In this document: one piece after another, positions 1 through 13,157 of the stretch
Numbering within the stretch: position 1 is the first letter of the stretch
Layout of the letters: every line of letters begins with the position of its first letter
From: Lingula anatina
Lineage: Eukaryota; Brachiopoda; Lingulata; Lingulida; Lingulidae
NCBI RefSeq assembly: GCF_001039355.2
Contig: NW_019775447.1
Location: forward strand, 5,351-69,350
DNA length: 64,000 nt
Direction of reading: 5' to 3'
The notes under the pieces: model-generated
Seen by the model: the letters and a program-made list of their open reading frames with translations, nothing else
The model's database searches: none
What the model was told of the DNA's origin: nothing
Made by a program: the position numbers and the translations under genes

Positions 1-415
1 GAAATGTGAAAAAACAGCATTACTTCTAAAATAATGCCCCGATTATGCTGATTTTCGAACTCAACCTGCATTTTAATAAGATTGACCACTCCTGTGAGTT
101 TAATGACAATTGGCCTATCTGTTTTTCTTAAATTGTGTTTACAGTGTTGCATATATGCTGAAAAATGAAAAAAAACAGCATAACTACTGAAACAGTGGCC
201 CGATCATGCTGATTTTCGAACTTGACCTGTGTTTTTATAAGACTGATTACTCCTGTGAGTTACATGACAACAGGCCTAACGGTTTTCCTTAAAATGTGTT
301 TACAGGGTTGCATATATGCTGAAAAAAGTGAAAAAAACAGCATAACTTCCCTTAAAATGGCCCGATCATGCTGATTTTCGAACTTGACCTGCGTTTTATG
401 AATATTCATCAGCTC
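1..415. repeat. Three tandem copies of a ~161-bp repeat
   Basis: The word GCTGATTTTCGAACT recurs near 47, 208 and 369, giving a period of about 161 bp. The shared surroundings include an A-rich AACAGCAT block, TCCTGTGAGTT and GTTTACAG.GTTGCATATATGCTG. The third copy is truncated near 415. The array lies in the intron of the ADP-ribosylglycohydrolase gene downstream of its last visible exon. No coding signal was seen. Confidence 0.85.
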
Positions 416-484
416 TGTAAATATTAAGCCAAAAAGTAAAACTGCCCTCCACTTATCGTGTTTACAAGGAAAGTGCACGGCGCC

Positions 485-535
485 GGCGACGGCATCGGCA
501 TCGGCATCGGCATCGGCATCGGCATCGGCGACGAC
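485..535. repeat. Hexanucleotide microsatellite (GGCATC)n
   Basis: About seven GGCATC units sit roughly 70 bp past the putative GC donor of the last visible ADP-ribosylglycohydrolase exon. Read through on the minus strand it would give an artificial Met-Pro repeat, which is why an ORF continues past the exon here. Confidence 0.9.
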
Positions 536-596
536 AGACGCAGGTGATGGCAATATGTACAGACACATCTGTGTCTGTACATAAAAAACAACTTGC

Positions 597-3283
597 CTCC
601 AATGTTTGCATTAGCCAAGACACCCCCTTCAAAGTCCTCATGAAACTCCATAGCAGTGAACAACATGGTGGGCATGGCACCCTGAATATAGCAGGCTGAG
701 CCCAGTGTAAATGACACTTCCTGGTACATGTTCAACCTCTCCTCTGATCCACGGGGTAGCCTTATGGAGAGAAAAATGCAAATTAACTCTGCTGGAATCT
801 TATTCAATGATCATAAATTGGCTTTACTGCAAAGATGCGTATCTTATATCATAGTTAATTATGTATTTGATTCTTGACTTTATGTGTAATAACATCAGTA
901 GATAAAAGAAAGTAATTCAGAACCTATAAAAAATAGCTTTCATTATTGTCATAGATAGATAACAAAATTAACTAATAATGTGAAAGAATTTCACTTACAT
1001 TTCCGCTTTTTCCATGAATTTCAAAACTTTTTCCAGTTTCTTTCTTCCACCCATCTCTTTGTGCTCTAGCACTGTCATTGCCTCCTTCCTGAGAATTTTT
1101 CCATTGAGAACTGCATGCAACAGTCTAAAAAAAATCATGACGTGAACTTGTACATAATACCAGTATTGCATACACATGGAAAACCAACATTGTTGCATCA
1201 ACAATTGCTGTTGTATTATGGGAAGACACTAACCATTATTACATCAACAATTGCTGTTGTATTATGGGAAGACATTGAACATTATTATATCAACAATTAC
1301 TGTTGTATTATGGGAAGACACTAACCATTATTACATCAACAATTGCCGTTGTATTATGAGGACACTAACCATTATTACATCAACAGTTGCTGTTGTAACT
1401 ATTATAACATCAACAATTGCTGTTGTATTATGGGAAGACATTGAACATTATTATATCAACAATTGCTGTTGTATTATGGGAAGACATTGATCATTATTAC
1501 ACAAACAGTTACTGTCACTGTAGGAAGATACTAGTACTGGTGCAAAGGGAATGACAAAACCAAGCCACAGACTGGGGTTTTCAAAAAGATGCTGAGATAT
1601 ATGTAAGTCACATCGCAAAGCTGAAGAAGCTCATTTTATGTCCACATTTTATTTTTTGTGGGAGAAAGCTGATTACTGCAGTATGTTCTTCACTCTAGTA
1701 ATAATACATCTTTTCAAAAATACATAATTTAAATAAATAAATATGTAAAGATAAGAAATGTTAAAAACTCAAGCTGTAGATTATTTTTGAAATCATACCT
1801 TGCATAAAGATCCACGTAAGTTTCCAGGGTGGGTACAGGGTGAGTAAGACGAACAAACTCTACCGCAGCTTTGGCACAGTCATCAGCTGATTGGTTGGCT
1901 CTGTGGAGTATCCATGGAATCGCCATGACAAAAGAACCAATCACAGCAAGCTGGGAGTCTGGGTTTTCTTTCATTTTTTGGGCATATCTGGAGTAAATAA
2001 TAAGCATATAGTTTAAATTGAAAAAAAAAATTTGAAACAATGAAACAGCTCATTTTTAGAGGAAATTATAGAGCAAAGACACATTCTAAAACTCAAATTA
2101 ACAGTCTCTTAAAAAGGAATTAAGCAAGGAAGAAATCTGAAAGCTTAAAACAAGGATTATATCACTAAGAGGTGTGTGTAATAATGAGGCATTGACTTTG
2201 CTTGTCAACAAACACTTGTCTTGTCTAGAATTCTGAATAAAAAACTGATTAGTCAGAAATGAAATCAACAAGGCTGAAATGTAAACAAAAAAGGTTTCAA
2301 ATTTTACCTTTTCTCAGCAAACTCCAAAATCTCTTTCCCCTTCCTGGGTGGAGTATCGAGATTGTCCCAGTCCTTAAAGAAGGCCCTGTGGAAGGACTCG
2401 GCATAGGTGTCATTGTGGGAGTCAGGTGTGGTCAAAAACTGGACATAGTCCTCCAGGACAGCGGCTTGGAGCTCCCTGTTGGTCAGCTTGCCATCTGGGT
2501 CAGTCTTCTTGAGGACGTCTGCCACGCGCACTGCACACAGGGCGTTGAGGGTGTTATCGCCAGCCTTCATACCTACATGTATGGGAGTTTATAGAAGTAT
2601 TCTGTATCAAGAAATGTATCGGTTCTGTAAATTGTTAAATTACATCAAACTGTTCCTTCAATCACAAGGCTTCCATTTGGCCAAAATTAGGTCTCTAATG
2701 TTCCAGTGTCTGTAATTCCTTTGAAAATTTTCATGCAAGATTAATTTAATGTTGTATAATTCCATGACTTCATAAATTTATTATGAATAGCAAACTGAGT
2801 GGTCGAAAATAATTTTCATTAAAATAACATTTTATTCTTATAAAATTTATGTTACCACTAAAATTCAAATCCGGATCTTTTTAATGTGATTTTTACTAGG
2901 TAAAAATTTTATTGAATACACAAAACTTTATCCTGTATTTTGTGCCATCTTCTTGGAATAAACCATTTACCTTGGTGGTAGTGGGTATTTCTGTTTGAAG
3001 AAGTCCAGTATTTTTCCTTGCCTTGCAGGATAACATTGCCCACTACTGGTCTGGACTTGGCATGCCAGCCACTGCGGCCACTGCCGTCTGAGGAAGAATG
3101 TTTTTCTCATATTTTTAAATATCAGAGAGATCAATCAATAAATTATACAATTTTGAATAGATTTTTTATACCACTCTTATACATTTAACCTTCAACACTT
3201 TCCCATTCACCTAAAATTTTATCAAAACCAAGGTGTGCTTTGCCTTGTAAGAAAATATTATCAGATGATTAATCAATGTAAAA

Positions 3284-3322
<39 letters not shown>

Positions 3323-3640
3323 ATATTATTACCTCCTATGTAAATATATTCTTTGCTTTTATAAAATAAGTCAAGAATAAAACTGACAAGTTCAAATTAT
3401 AATACCTAAAATCAATACTACACAGTTAGGCTAGTACTATAACCCCTTACCCACGGCAGACAGGGACAAGATGCTGCTAGGGTGTTTTTGATTGGGTGCT
3501 CTATATCCAGCCAGCCAATCCCCATAGCCGTACTTGATGTCCTCAGGGTTGTAATACCAGTGTACAGGCATGGCTAGTGCATCAGCTATACACAGTCCCC
3601 ACAGTGCATTGTGCCTGGCTTCCTCTAGCTTGGAGGTCAT
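597..3640 (-). CDS. ADP-ribosylglycohydrolase (DraG/ARH) family protein, 5' and middle part
   Basis: Members of this family hydrolyse ADP-ribose linkages using a metal centre. Six coding exons are read on the minus strand: 3451-3640, 2971-3087, 2308-2572, 1799-1987, 999-1124 and 597-760. They join in frame (phases 1,1,2,2,2) to about 350 residues. The start ATG is at 3638-3640, just after a 3' splice site (TTTTAG, 3657-3659), so the 5' UTR is spliced. Family-like motifs are GLCIADALAMPVHWYY near the N-terminus, HYHQGMKAGDNTLNAL in the middle, LTHPVPTLETYVDLYA, and GVLANANIGG at the end of the last visible exon. In relatives GVLANANIGG is followed by DNCHRGA. That next exon is not in the window, so the gene continues beyond position 1. 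The last visible exon ends at a GC donor (GGAG/GCAAGT) rather than GT. The usual GD of GDA is AD here, with the Asp retained. It diverges head-to-head from the PIX gene. The family call is firm; the substrate is unknown. Confidence 0.85.
1190..1508. repeat. 46-bp minisatellite, about 6.5 copies
   Basis: The unit contains ATTGCTGTTGTATTATGGGA, AGACACTAACC and ATTATTACATCAACA, repeated with minor variants and one partial unit near 1390. It is intronic in the ADP-ribosylglycohydrolase gene, between the exons at 999-1124 and 1799-1987. The runs of translated sequence across it are repeat artefacts. Confidence 0.9.
3280..3325. repeat. (AAAT)n microsatellite
   Basis: About eleven AAAT/TAAA units lie in the first coding intron of the ADP-ribosylglycohydrolase gene. 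Confidence 0.9.
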
Positions 3641-4213
3641 CTTGTTGGGATTTTGGCTAAAATGTACGATTCCTAGGTTTTACCGATAGCTATGGATCTA
3701 TTTCGTTGTAATAATAGGGGTGAAAGTTGTGAAAACTGAAAATCCAGAAAATGTAACTTGCAATTTCTCATCGCATTTAGTCTACATGAAAAAAAAAAAA
3801 AAAAAAAAAAAAAAAACCAATCAGAGTGAAGACGGAAAACCCTGAAATCAGGCATAATCCTGAAAACTTTATCCATGAAAAAATTATCTTTTTTTTTTTT
3901 CTCTTTTTTAGGATACTTAGTTCTTTTTTTACTTCACTTTGTTTCCATCTACATATACATTCATCTAACTATCCACTGATTTATCTATACACCTATTCAG
4001 TTATTCCTTTTGTCATTCCCAATGTATTTATACACAGAATTCCTCACCTTGCAGCTTGGTGAAAAGCAGCTGAGGGAGGAGTGTCTGATAGCTGGAGGTG
4101 AGATGAGAAGAGCACTAGAGCTGCCAGAGACTTGACCCTGCCGTACAGTCTGATTGTCTGGAATCAACTATGTAATGTCAATTTCTATTCATTCTCTGTC
4201 ATATATTTTGGAC

Positions 4214-4252
4214 TGAATGAATGAATGAATGAATGAATGAATGAATTAATAA
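4214..4252. repeat. (GAAT)n microsatellite
   Basis: Eight GAAT units, then AT-rich degenerate sequence. The stretch from 3660 to about 5700 is otherwise non-coding 5' region or introns of the minus-strand gene. Possible untranslated exons end at donor-like sites near 4045, 4797 and 5722, but their starts cannot be fixed by eye. Confidence 0.85.
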
Positions 4253-5135
4253 AAAGTAAATGAATTAATTTAATTAATTAACATAAATAAATGAATAAAT
4301 AAATGATTTTCAGAGAACAATTCTGAATAATATAATGCACATGAAATTAAATAGTGTAAAGAGTGGAAAATATACAAAATGCTGTATATGAAATACATGC
4401 ATATGTAGTTCGCGAGTACTTGATAAATACATAAAATAAACATAATTATTTGACTAAAATGCAAAACAATTTAATGCACTTCATGTACCCTGTTTATTTT
4501 CAACTATTTTATCTATGTGGATTATAAAGAATCATTAGGCACCAAATCCAGTTACTAATAAAAATTTTTCAAAACAAAAAAATTAATCCTTGTTTCACAT
4601 TTTAGAATGTTTTCCTTGTCCCATATTTCATACTCATCAAATCACTTCATTTATAATTCATCAGTGCATAAATATTTGTTATTAGTTAACCAGTCACTGC
4701 TACATGTGTTAACAAACACTTATTTGATTCAGCATTTTGTTTCAATATAAAATTCAACAAAGAATTAGGAAGAAATGAGTATAAGCCCTCTACTCACCTG
4801 TCCAGTGATACAGGAATGCATATATAACAGCTGATTACACAACTGTGTGATATAAGAACGCACACAAACACACACCCGCTACCGGTGTTTCTCCAAACTG
4901 CTGTCTCAGTGTTATGTCACTACATGTGTAGCCTTACATAACTTTATTCTCTTCACAACAGCAATCTTCGATGTCCGAAAAGTAAAATAATACAGTATGT
5001 CACAGTTCAGTTAAGGTGAAAATGTTGATCATGATCTCAATGTGAACTGTGTTTCATAACCTGCAGCTACAGGCTTCAGATATATCCAAAATGGTCTCCA
5101 GTGATACTCACTGGTACATATATATATACTGCTTA

Positions 5136-5136
<1 letters not shown>

Positions 5137-5214
<78 letters not shown>
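5137..5214. repeat. (TA)n microsatellite
   Basis: About 75 bp of near-uninterrupted TA dinucleotides. Tyr/Ile-repeat ORFs across it on both strands are artefacts. Confidence 0.95.
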
Positions 5215-5215
<1 letters not shown>

Positions 5216-5721
5216 CTTATGTATATGTACATACATGTACACTGTACACATTGTAGAAGTTCCCAGCTAAAAAGACTACTAGGAACTGTCTGTTTCTTAG
5301 ACACTTGTACATTGGTACATGTAACTGAGGTGAAGAGCATATAATACCTTTGTTTTATGCACATAATTACAGTACATGCACTAGTACACAGCAAGTATAA
5401 AAGGAAATTGTACACACTGGCAGCATTCCCATTTAAGATTTAACTGAAAATTTTAAACGCCATTTTTACGTATTTACTGCTGGGCATTACTTTCACTGAA
5501 TAACCAAATATTTCCATTCATGTGGCCCTGGAAGCTGAAGGTGAACTGATGACTCAAAGATACAACTTCCTTGTGAAGTTGTGTAAATTAATCTAAAACT
5601 CAAAAAGTCAATCACTTTCGCTTTCCAGTCACAGTCGACGAAATTCATCGTAATAACTAGCATCGCGTAATAATGCCATGAATAATAATGGTCAATGAAG
5701 AAACATGAGAAAACTACTCAC

Positions 5722-6300
5722 CTGCAATTGACACCAGCGCCCAGGTGCCTGTCCCGAGCTCAAAAGGTCAGTTACGAAACTTGGTATTTTATAACACATG
5801 CTGTAAATTCAAGGGGTCAAAAAGTTAAGTGTAGAAAATGCTGATAGCCGATAACATATAGGTCGCGCGAGAAGTTTTAATGTAAACACTGATTTTCGTC
5901 TTTCGAAAATTATATGAGGTATGGACGTTAATAAAGGTAATTTGTATTATTTTTTTCTCTTAATTAGAGTCTCAAACCAATTGTTTTTCTCACTAATATT
6001 ATAAATGATAGCGATTATTAACGCTATTAGCCAAGATAACGCAGGTTGACTTGTCAAACATTTTCGAAGACTTTTTAACATTAAGCAATGGTTTGATACT
6101 GATCATTTCAAGTTTTTAACATAAATTATTTTAGGACTATTGCCTCAATACACTGTTAGTTATTTTGCAAACTTTGGCAACAAGCACCCTTTGAAAAAAA
6201 AGGAAATGCCAGGAAATGCTTAGCCCCTCTTGACAATGACTAAACTTCCGGTTTGCAGCAAATTTTGGTGATGATTAAGATAACAGAGAAAAAATGGTAA
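5722..6300. promoter_or_regulatory. Divergent promoter region between ADP-ribosylglycohydrolase and PIX genes
   Basis: The two genes are transcribed away from each other from this interval. On the minus strand a likely first untranslated exon ends at CAATTGCAG/GTGAGT near 5721. On the plus strand a likely PIX 5' UTR exon ends at AGAAAAAATG/GTAAGA near 6297. An ACTTCCGG motif at 6244-6251 matches the core recognised by ETS-family factors (seen on the complement as CCGGAAGT). No TATA box is obvious. If the 6297 donor joins the 7231 acceptor, the ATG before it opens only a short upstream ORF ending before the main start. Transcription start sites are inferred, not shown. Confidence 0.45.
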
Positions 6301-7230
6301 GATTTTAATGGATAATTAGACTCATTTTATGCATTTAATGAAACCACTTTGCCCAACAAGAATTGGTTTGTGAAATGCAGTTTTGCATCACTCTTTACTT
6401 CGCTTGCTTTGTATATAGATTTTGCCATTATTGGAGGTCAATAAGCGAATGTCAAAAGTAACATGGTAACATTGGTATTACTACAAGAACTAGTAGTAGT
6501 AGTAGTTGTCTAATACAAGACCGTTTCAGAATACAGTTGTCCTTGTTTCGTGTTAAGTCTTTGCCTTTGGGCATAAAGGTTGTATTTATTGACTACTGAT
6601 AGTGTTTTTGTAATGTTAAAAGTCATGTTCTTGTATATATTAAATTTTTAAAGGTTTTATTATTAATATTATTTGCTTCTCAATCCTCAAAGTAAATACT
6701 GCCTAAAAACCGTGTCTCACTTCATCCAAGAAATGTTTAAAAAAAGACTAGCCTGTCAATAATAATGAGCAAGTCTACCACAATACAGAACAATGTAATT
6801 GTCAATGTGTAATATAGGTATTTTTTATCTTATTATTATCATTATTTTTAGTAGTAGTAGTAGTAGTAGTAGTAGTATTTTAATTATTATTTCCTTCATC
6901 ATAGTTTATTTTCCCCACATTTATAAGAAATATTTCCACTTGTTACTGTAGATTACGTATATAATGTAATTATGAAACATATAATTACATTTATGCTTGT
7001 AAGCCTGATATCACATAAGTGTGATAATATGTCTAGATATATATTACATGTATGTATAACACAAGTAGTTTAGAGGGCCTGCAAAATGTACTGAAACATT
7101 TTAGTGCTTAATAAATTATTATTATTATTATCATTTTATTTTTACTAATTCGTCCCTTGTGGATCCATAATACAACTGAATAGTTATCATGATGAAATGA
7201 GGTATTTTTCAATTGTTATTTGCATTGCAG

Positions 7231-7292
7231 TATCTTGTATCACAGGTTGTTTTGAAAATGTGAGTGTAGAAATCCTTTGAACACCATACAAA
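7231..7292 (+). other. 5' UTR part of the PIX start exon
   Basis: TTTGCATTGCAG at 7219-7230 is a strong 3' splice site. The 62 bases after it contain an in-frame TGA before the ATG at 7293-7295, so translation starts at [10 protein letters not shown], just ahead of the SH3 domain. At least one upstream untranslated exon is therefore needed. Confidence 0.7.
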
Positions 7293-7831
7293 ATGGCAGA
7301 AGTGATTTCCCCCCAGCCCAAGATTGTGGTTGGAGCCTATAATTTCAAGGGCACTAACAATGATGAGGTTTGTAATATTCTTTTTTTCCCCTTTTTTTTC
7401 AAGGGAACTTGCATACTAGTAATTAGTAAGAATTAGCTGTTGAATCAAATAGTCTTGATATGACAGAGATCAAATGCACAAATTAAAATACTACATAAAG
7501 AAAAAAGTTGATATTTTGTTGAAAAGCCTTGAACATAAGCTGATTTATTTGCAAGGACCTTTTTCCATATCATTTTCATTCACTTTTTTAAATAAAATTA
7601 ATATTTAAGAGCAGAGTTCATAGTCATGCATAATGTAAATGGCAAAACATATCTTTTACTTTTTGCACCGTTTCTTTTAAATCTTTTTCTCCAGCTATGT
7701 TTCTGTAAAGGTGACCTGATTACGGTGACCCAGATTGTGGATGGGGGATGGTGGGAAGGAACCCTTAATGGACAGACAGGATGGTTCCCAGCCAACTATG
7801 TCAAAGAGGTCAAACTAGGTAAGACTAAGAC

Positions 7832-7862
<31 letters not shown>

Positions 7863-10800
7863 AAATTCAGAAGACCAATTACTGATAATCAGCTAAATTC
7901 TGAATCTGTTATTTTTTCATTGATAATTTTTATTGTTATTTAGGAGAAATTGCTCAAGAAAAATGAGTAAAGTCAGATATTTCTAGCTATATGAATTATT
8001 GAATTTACTTTATTTCCATGTGTAGATATTGTGTTCATTATTACAGTGCGAACATGATACAGTCTGCCTGTTTACATACGAAAACCCCCATACTTCATAT
8101 TGAACATTTGCTTTATTTTCACATATATTTCAATGGCAGTTCCCCTGTTATTGTCCTGTTCTTTCAGTTAATCTGTAGTGTTGGATAGTTTAATTAATTA
8201 TGAAGAATCACTACACCTTAATTGTCATACTTATATATACCACATACAGATAACCATGACTTTATCATCTTTGGATGTACCGTATATTTAACCCCACACA
8301 TATCTGTTGCAGAAATCTCTTGAAGACTTAAGAAAGTATAGTAGTTTATAGAAAGCCAGTATGAATACCTTGACTTATCTTTATTTCAGATCCCAAGACT
8401 GGCCTGCCCCCTGGTGTCAAAGCTGGAGAGATTAAGTTGAACAAAAGAGAAAGTACAGCTCACTACCAAAGTGTGGTAAGATATATGTGGAGTACACAGC
8501 ATGGTGGCCAAAAGTCCCATTACAACTGATTGCAATCAACTGTCATGGCAAAGGAAGAACAACCATTACTTTGGTTATCAAAAATGCAATCTGGACAAGT
8601 CACCGTATATACTAAGCCCAGTATCTCAAAAGTTTACTTCACTTGATAAAAATAAAAAAGTTTGTTTCAAATTGAAGACAACTGAAAAAAGAAACAAAAA
8701 AAAAAAAATTCAACCCAGGATGAATCTGTATTAGTCGCACCATTAAATTGGGTAACAGTAAACTGTTTCTTGCTATTTGTGAAACAATACAAGTGCAGAT
8801 TGTCAATCAAGCAGACAACTTTTGATTTAAGGAAAATGAAATAGTCCAGACATCATGATAAAGAACTAATTTTTGTCGATGAAATTCCTCAGTGGTATGC
8901 TTATTGATATTACATAAACTCAATGCCCTTTGTATCAGATTCTCATCCCCTCACTTTGTCTACTTACCAGGTATTACAGAACATCATAGACCAGGAACAG
9001 GCTCACGTGACTGAGCTACAGGAGCTGCTGGAAAAATACTTGAAACCTTTGCAGGAGGCAGGAATGTGAGTGGGCTCTAGTTTGTAATGGCTCTAATATC
9101 TGAGATTTGAATTTTGGACACTACAGAATGGGTTGTAGACAGTGAGTGAACAAATATTTTATACCAACATCCCCTTTTTTTGGAAGTTTTAATAGACTGA
9201 CAAAACTTAGACAACAAAAATTTTATCTGTTGTTTGTTCCTCAGTCATTAAAAAAATGATGATCATCAAAGATTTACAGGTATTAAGTAATAATAAAAAG
9301 ATCTATGAGTGTCTTTTATTTTATTGTGAGAGGTAATTTTAATATCGAGAGAGTGGGAGACAGACAAAATTATAAAACAAATTTTTTGTTCAGTTTAAGT
9401 GGAGCAGAATACTCACAGCTGTGTGGAAACCTTGAGGACATCACAGTATTCCAGGAAAACTTCCTAGCTCAGCTGAAAGAAATTGCAAAGTAAGTTATTA
9501 TGTCACACTGTTATAGGAGATGTTCTGAAAAGGATACCTTCATACTTGTAGACAAATATTTTGGTAACAGGTTTAGTAAATGATGTAATTATCCAGACAT
9601 TCTGGAGAATGTGGAATTTTTAAAAATTCTTTCAGTGTCCATGTTTTCTATTCATTAATGTATATATTTCTTTTAATTATTTAAATGTTTTATGTAGATA
9701 TGAAAAAAAAAATAAAATTGGATATTTCTGTGATCCTAGTGTTAGGGCCAATATTTCTAGAAAAGATCAGCTTTTAATTAAAGAGTTTTTAATTTTGTTT
9801 CAGAATGCCAAGTAACCAACAGAAGGTAGGAGGCAGCTTTATGATGAATGCTCCCCAGTTGATATCTCTCTACAAGACCTACTGTTCCAACCATCCTCAG
9901 GCTGTCTCTGTATTACAGACACACAGGTAAGGCATGCATATACACGTAGGCACGTGGACGCACACGCACACACATATTCACCAATATCAACTTGGGATTT
10001 TGTATTTAGACACAAAACTCTTTAAGGCTGTCCTGGGTTGTATCAGTTTTACATTCTATTTCATTCATCCGTCCATCCAGGGAAAAGCTTGACCAGTTCA
10101 TGGAAAACCAGGGGGCAGTGGCTCCTGGGGTAATTACACTGACCACCAGCCTGTCTAACCCCTTCAGGATGCTAGACCGCTACCCCGTGTTACTGAAGGA
10201 ACTGGAGAGACACATTGAGGTGAGGGGAATAGTCTGAGGACAAGTGTAGGACAATATGATTGGATGCTTTCATGTATGTATGTCAGTCATTGGTGAAGAA
10301 ATGGATTCAATTTGGTTATGACACTTACTGAAATAATATTATTGGATTTTGAATTGTATGTAATTGCTTTAGGTGCTTTTTACTGATTTATATTTTTCCA
10401 TTTTAAGACTAGTAGAAGTGAGAAAAAATCTTAGGTGATGATTTCATTGATGTATGTTGAATTCAGGAATTGAAGAAAAACAAGTTTCTAATCACCTTAA
10501 TTGTAGATAGATTTTGACTGATTCAAAATGAGATTTTTGTACACCTGTAGATTTATGATCATTGTATTTCCACTATAAACTATTTGTGTTATATTTCTGT
10601 AATATGCTAGGACTGCCATGTAGATAGGGGGGACACACAAAGAGCAATCGCTGTGTTCAGGGACATAGCTGTAAGTGCCAGGGATTTTTTACCATATATG
10701 AAATCAACTAGTTCATTATGACAGTTCATCTTTGATTATGTATCAGTATTTCACAGGAATGTATAGAGTTTGTCCAGATATATATATAGAAAAGAGTGTG

Positions 10801-13120
10801 CAGTGCATCAGTATATTAAAATATGAGGTATAATAATAAAGATTAAATCAATAATCTTAGTGTAAAACATCCATGTTGCACCTATATTTGTACCTTTTTA
10901 CTTGTATTTATATAATATTATTTAATCTTTTTCAGAGTTCTTGTACAGAAATAAGAAAGCAGAAGGAATTGGAACTGGACATATTTTCAAGCACAATCAG
11001 TGGCTTAGAGGATGTAAGTTAAACATTCTGTGATTATTATTATTATTATTATTGTTGTTGTTTTTGTTGTTAGTGTTGTTGTTGTTGTTGCTATTAACCA
11101 ATTACTGTAATGTAAGAAATCTAATTAAATTTTACTATAATTACACAGTATTTGACAATATGAAGATAGATGTACAACAACCATATTGTAAGACATTGTT
11201 TTGGTATATTTCAGAGTATTAGTCAATATGGAGATGTCCTGCTACTGTCACAAGTATTAATGCACATGGAAGGTGGAGAAAAGACCGAGAGATTATTTAT
11301 CCTTTTTCTGGGGAAATTGATCATATTATCAGCAAATCCTCAGCAAGAAGGATACACATTTGAGGTAAATAAGTTCAAGATAATAAGTTCATGTTTGGTA
11401 ATTATCCTAAGTGGACATCCTCTCCTCAGTCTCAACAAATGTTTCCATTCACCTGATACTGGAGAAGATGTTTATAGAGAACTGCTATAGATCACATTTG
11501 ATTTTTGTCTAAGAATTATGTTGGAGATGTCTTCTTTTTCAGTCTAAAATAACTCTGAGTGGCACCACAGCCAAAGCAATTGAAGATGAAGACTCTGTAC
11601 TAAATGCCTTTGAAATATCAGGTAAGTAAAACACAGCTTGCTGTTAGTCGAAGGAAACAATTACACACAAATTCACGCACAAAATTTTTTTGGGTGTCTT
11701 TATTTCAGTCACAGAGGGTTGTTGTATACTTTTCGTTTACTGGCATTTTGACAAAATAAGAACTTACACTGAAAACTTAGGAATGAGATGAGTCGGATGC
11801 TCATTAGAACAAAACAAAAACTGAACATTATGTATGCAAAAAGAAAATTAAACATTTAAGTAAAAGGATCTATATTAGAATAAATATTCACTGCTCTCCT
11901 TTTCCCCTTGTTGTTAATATCCATGTTGACTTTGCCAGCCTGATTTTAAAACTTACAGAAATGTGTCATAATGACCTTGACCTTGCATTAATGACCTTGA
12001 CATTGTATTGACCTACTTTCCAGGGAACATGACAGATAAGATAGTTGTGTCCTGTGCCTCGCCTCATGAGCAGAAAGCCTGGCTTGATGCCTTACGGCAG
12101 CAGAACAAGCCCAAAGCTCCTCCTGCGCTGAGCACTCCCCCCTCCCACTCTCACTCTCACACCATCCCAGCTAAACTGACACCGTTGCAGGTAGGTGAAA
12201 AGCAAGAAGGTGAAAGTTGGGTTTGAATCCAGATAACCTTGCTAACTGAGATCAGCTAGATTTAAAAACTATGGTCTGGTCTTCACCTTTGCATGTATGT
12301 GGATAAGTAATATTTTGCATAAAGTTTGCAACAAGTGCTTTATCTGACTTACATCATGGTTTGAACAGAAAGCAAGAGGCCATAATGTGTTCTGTTCCAT
12401 GTACTTGTGCATTTCTTCTTGTTGTGACACTAGAAAGGATACATCATGGGTAGCTTGTTATTTTTCTTCTCCGACTATGGCCCAGTTTGTGGAGAATACC
12501 AAATAATAATTATAATAATAATAATGAAATTTTTAACTCTGTTATTTCAGCTCTCCACGTCGCAGCCCAACATAAACGTCACAGCGACTCTTCCAGCGCA
12601 GGGCAAGAAATTCAAGATGACCCCCCAGCCTCTCTTTAAGGCTCACAAGACCTGGAGTCTGTCGTGTCTGCGACCTTGCCCCCCACTCAGACCCGTCTAC
12701 TTCTCTCGAGACGACCCAACCAAGAGCCCTAGATCTGGAAGAAAGTTCCGTACTCTTACCAGAAGACCAGGTAACCCATATATGCAACATATAATATTAT
12801 GTTTTTTTTTTGTTTTTTTTTAATCTTTTAAACATATGATTCTATTATCATTTCCAAAATGATGATGATATAACTAAAACCTTGATTGACTTGACTGGGG
12901 ACACTATTTGATCATGTTGGCATAACGATTGCTGTCTACAACCCATCCTGCAGACAAAGCTTTCCATCCAGTGCATCATTTATTTGACTTCAGTATTGTT
13001 AATTTTCTCTTGCTGACAGCTCTGCGTGGGTCAAGCTTGGGCCAGCTTCCTAAATTTCCACTATGAGTTATGTGTTAAAGTTAAATTGGTCTACCCAGTG
13101 CTGGAAGCAGATGCACAAAT

Positions 13121-13157
<37 letters not shown>

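Noticed and set aside
424-596. Extension of the ADP-ribosylglycohydrolase frame through Met-Pro repeats
   Set aside because: The conserved NANIGG motif breaks at 597 and the rest translates a hexanucleotide microsatellite. An intron is more likely.
1190-1508. CRISPR-like array (46-bp repeats; also 25596-25979)
   Set aside because: Units are contiguous with no unique spacers, and the context is animal introns. These are minisatellites.
5029-5415. Tyr-Ile repeat ORFs on both strands
   Set aside because: Produced by the (TA)n microsatellite. The same reasoning removes ORFs at 19062-19421 and 56676-56956.
12542-12790. Minus-strand ORF opposite PIX exon 13
   Set aside because: Shadow of the plus-strand exon, which aligns with PIX proteins (SLSCLRP...PPLRP) and has proper splice sites.
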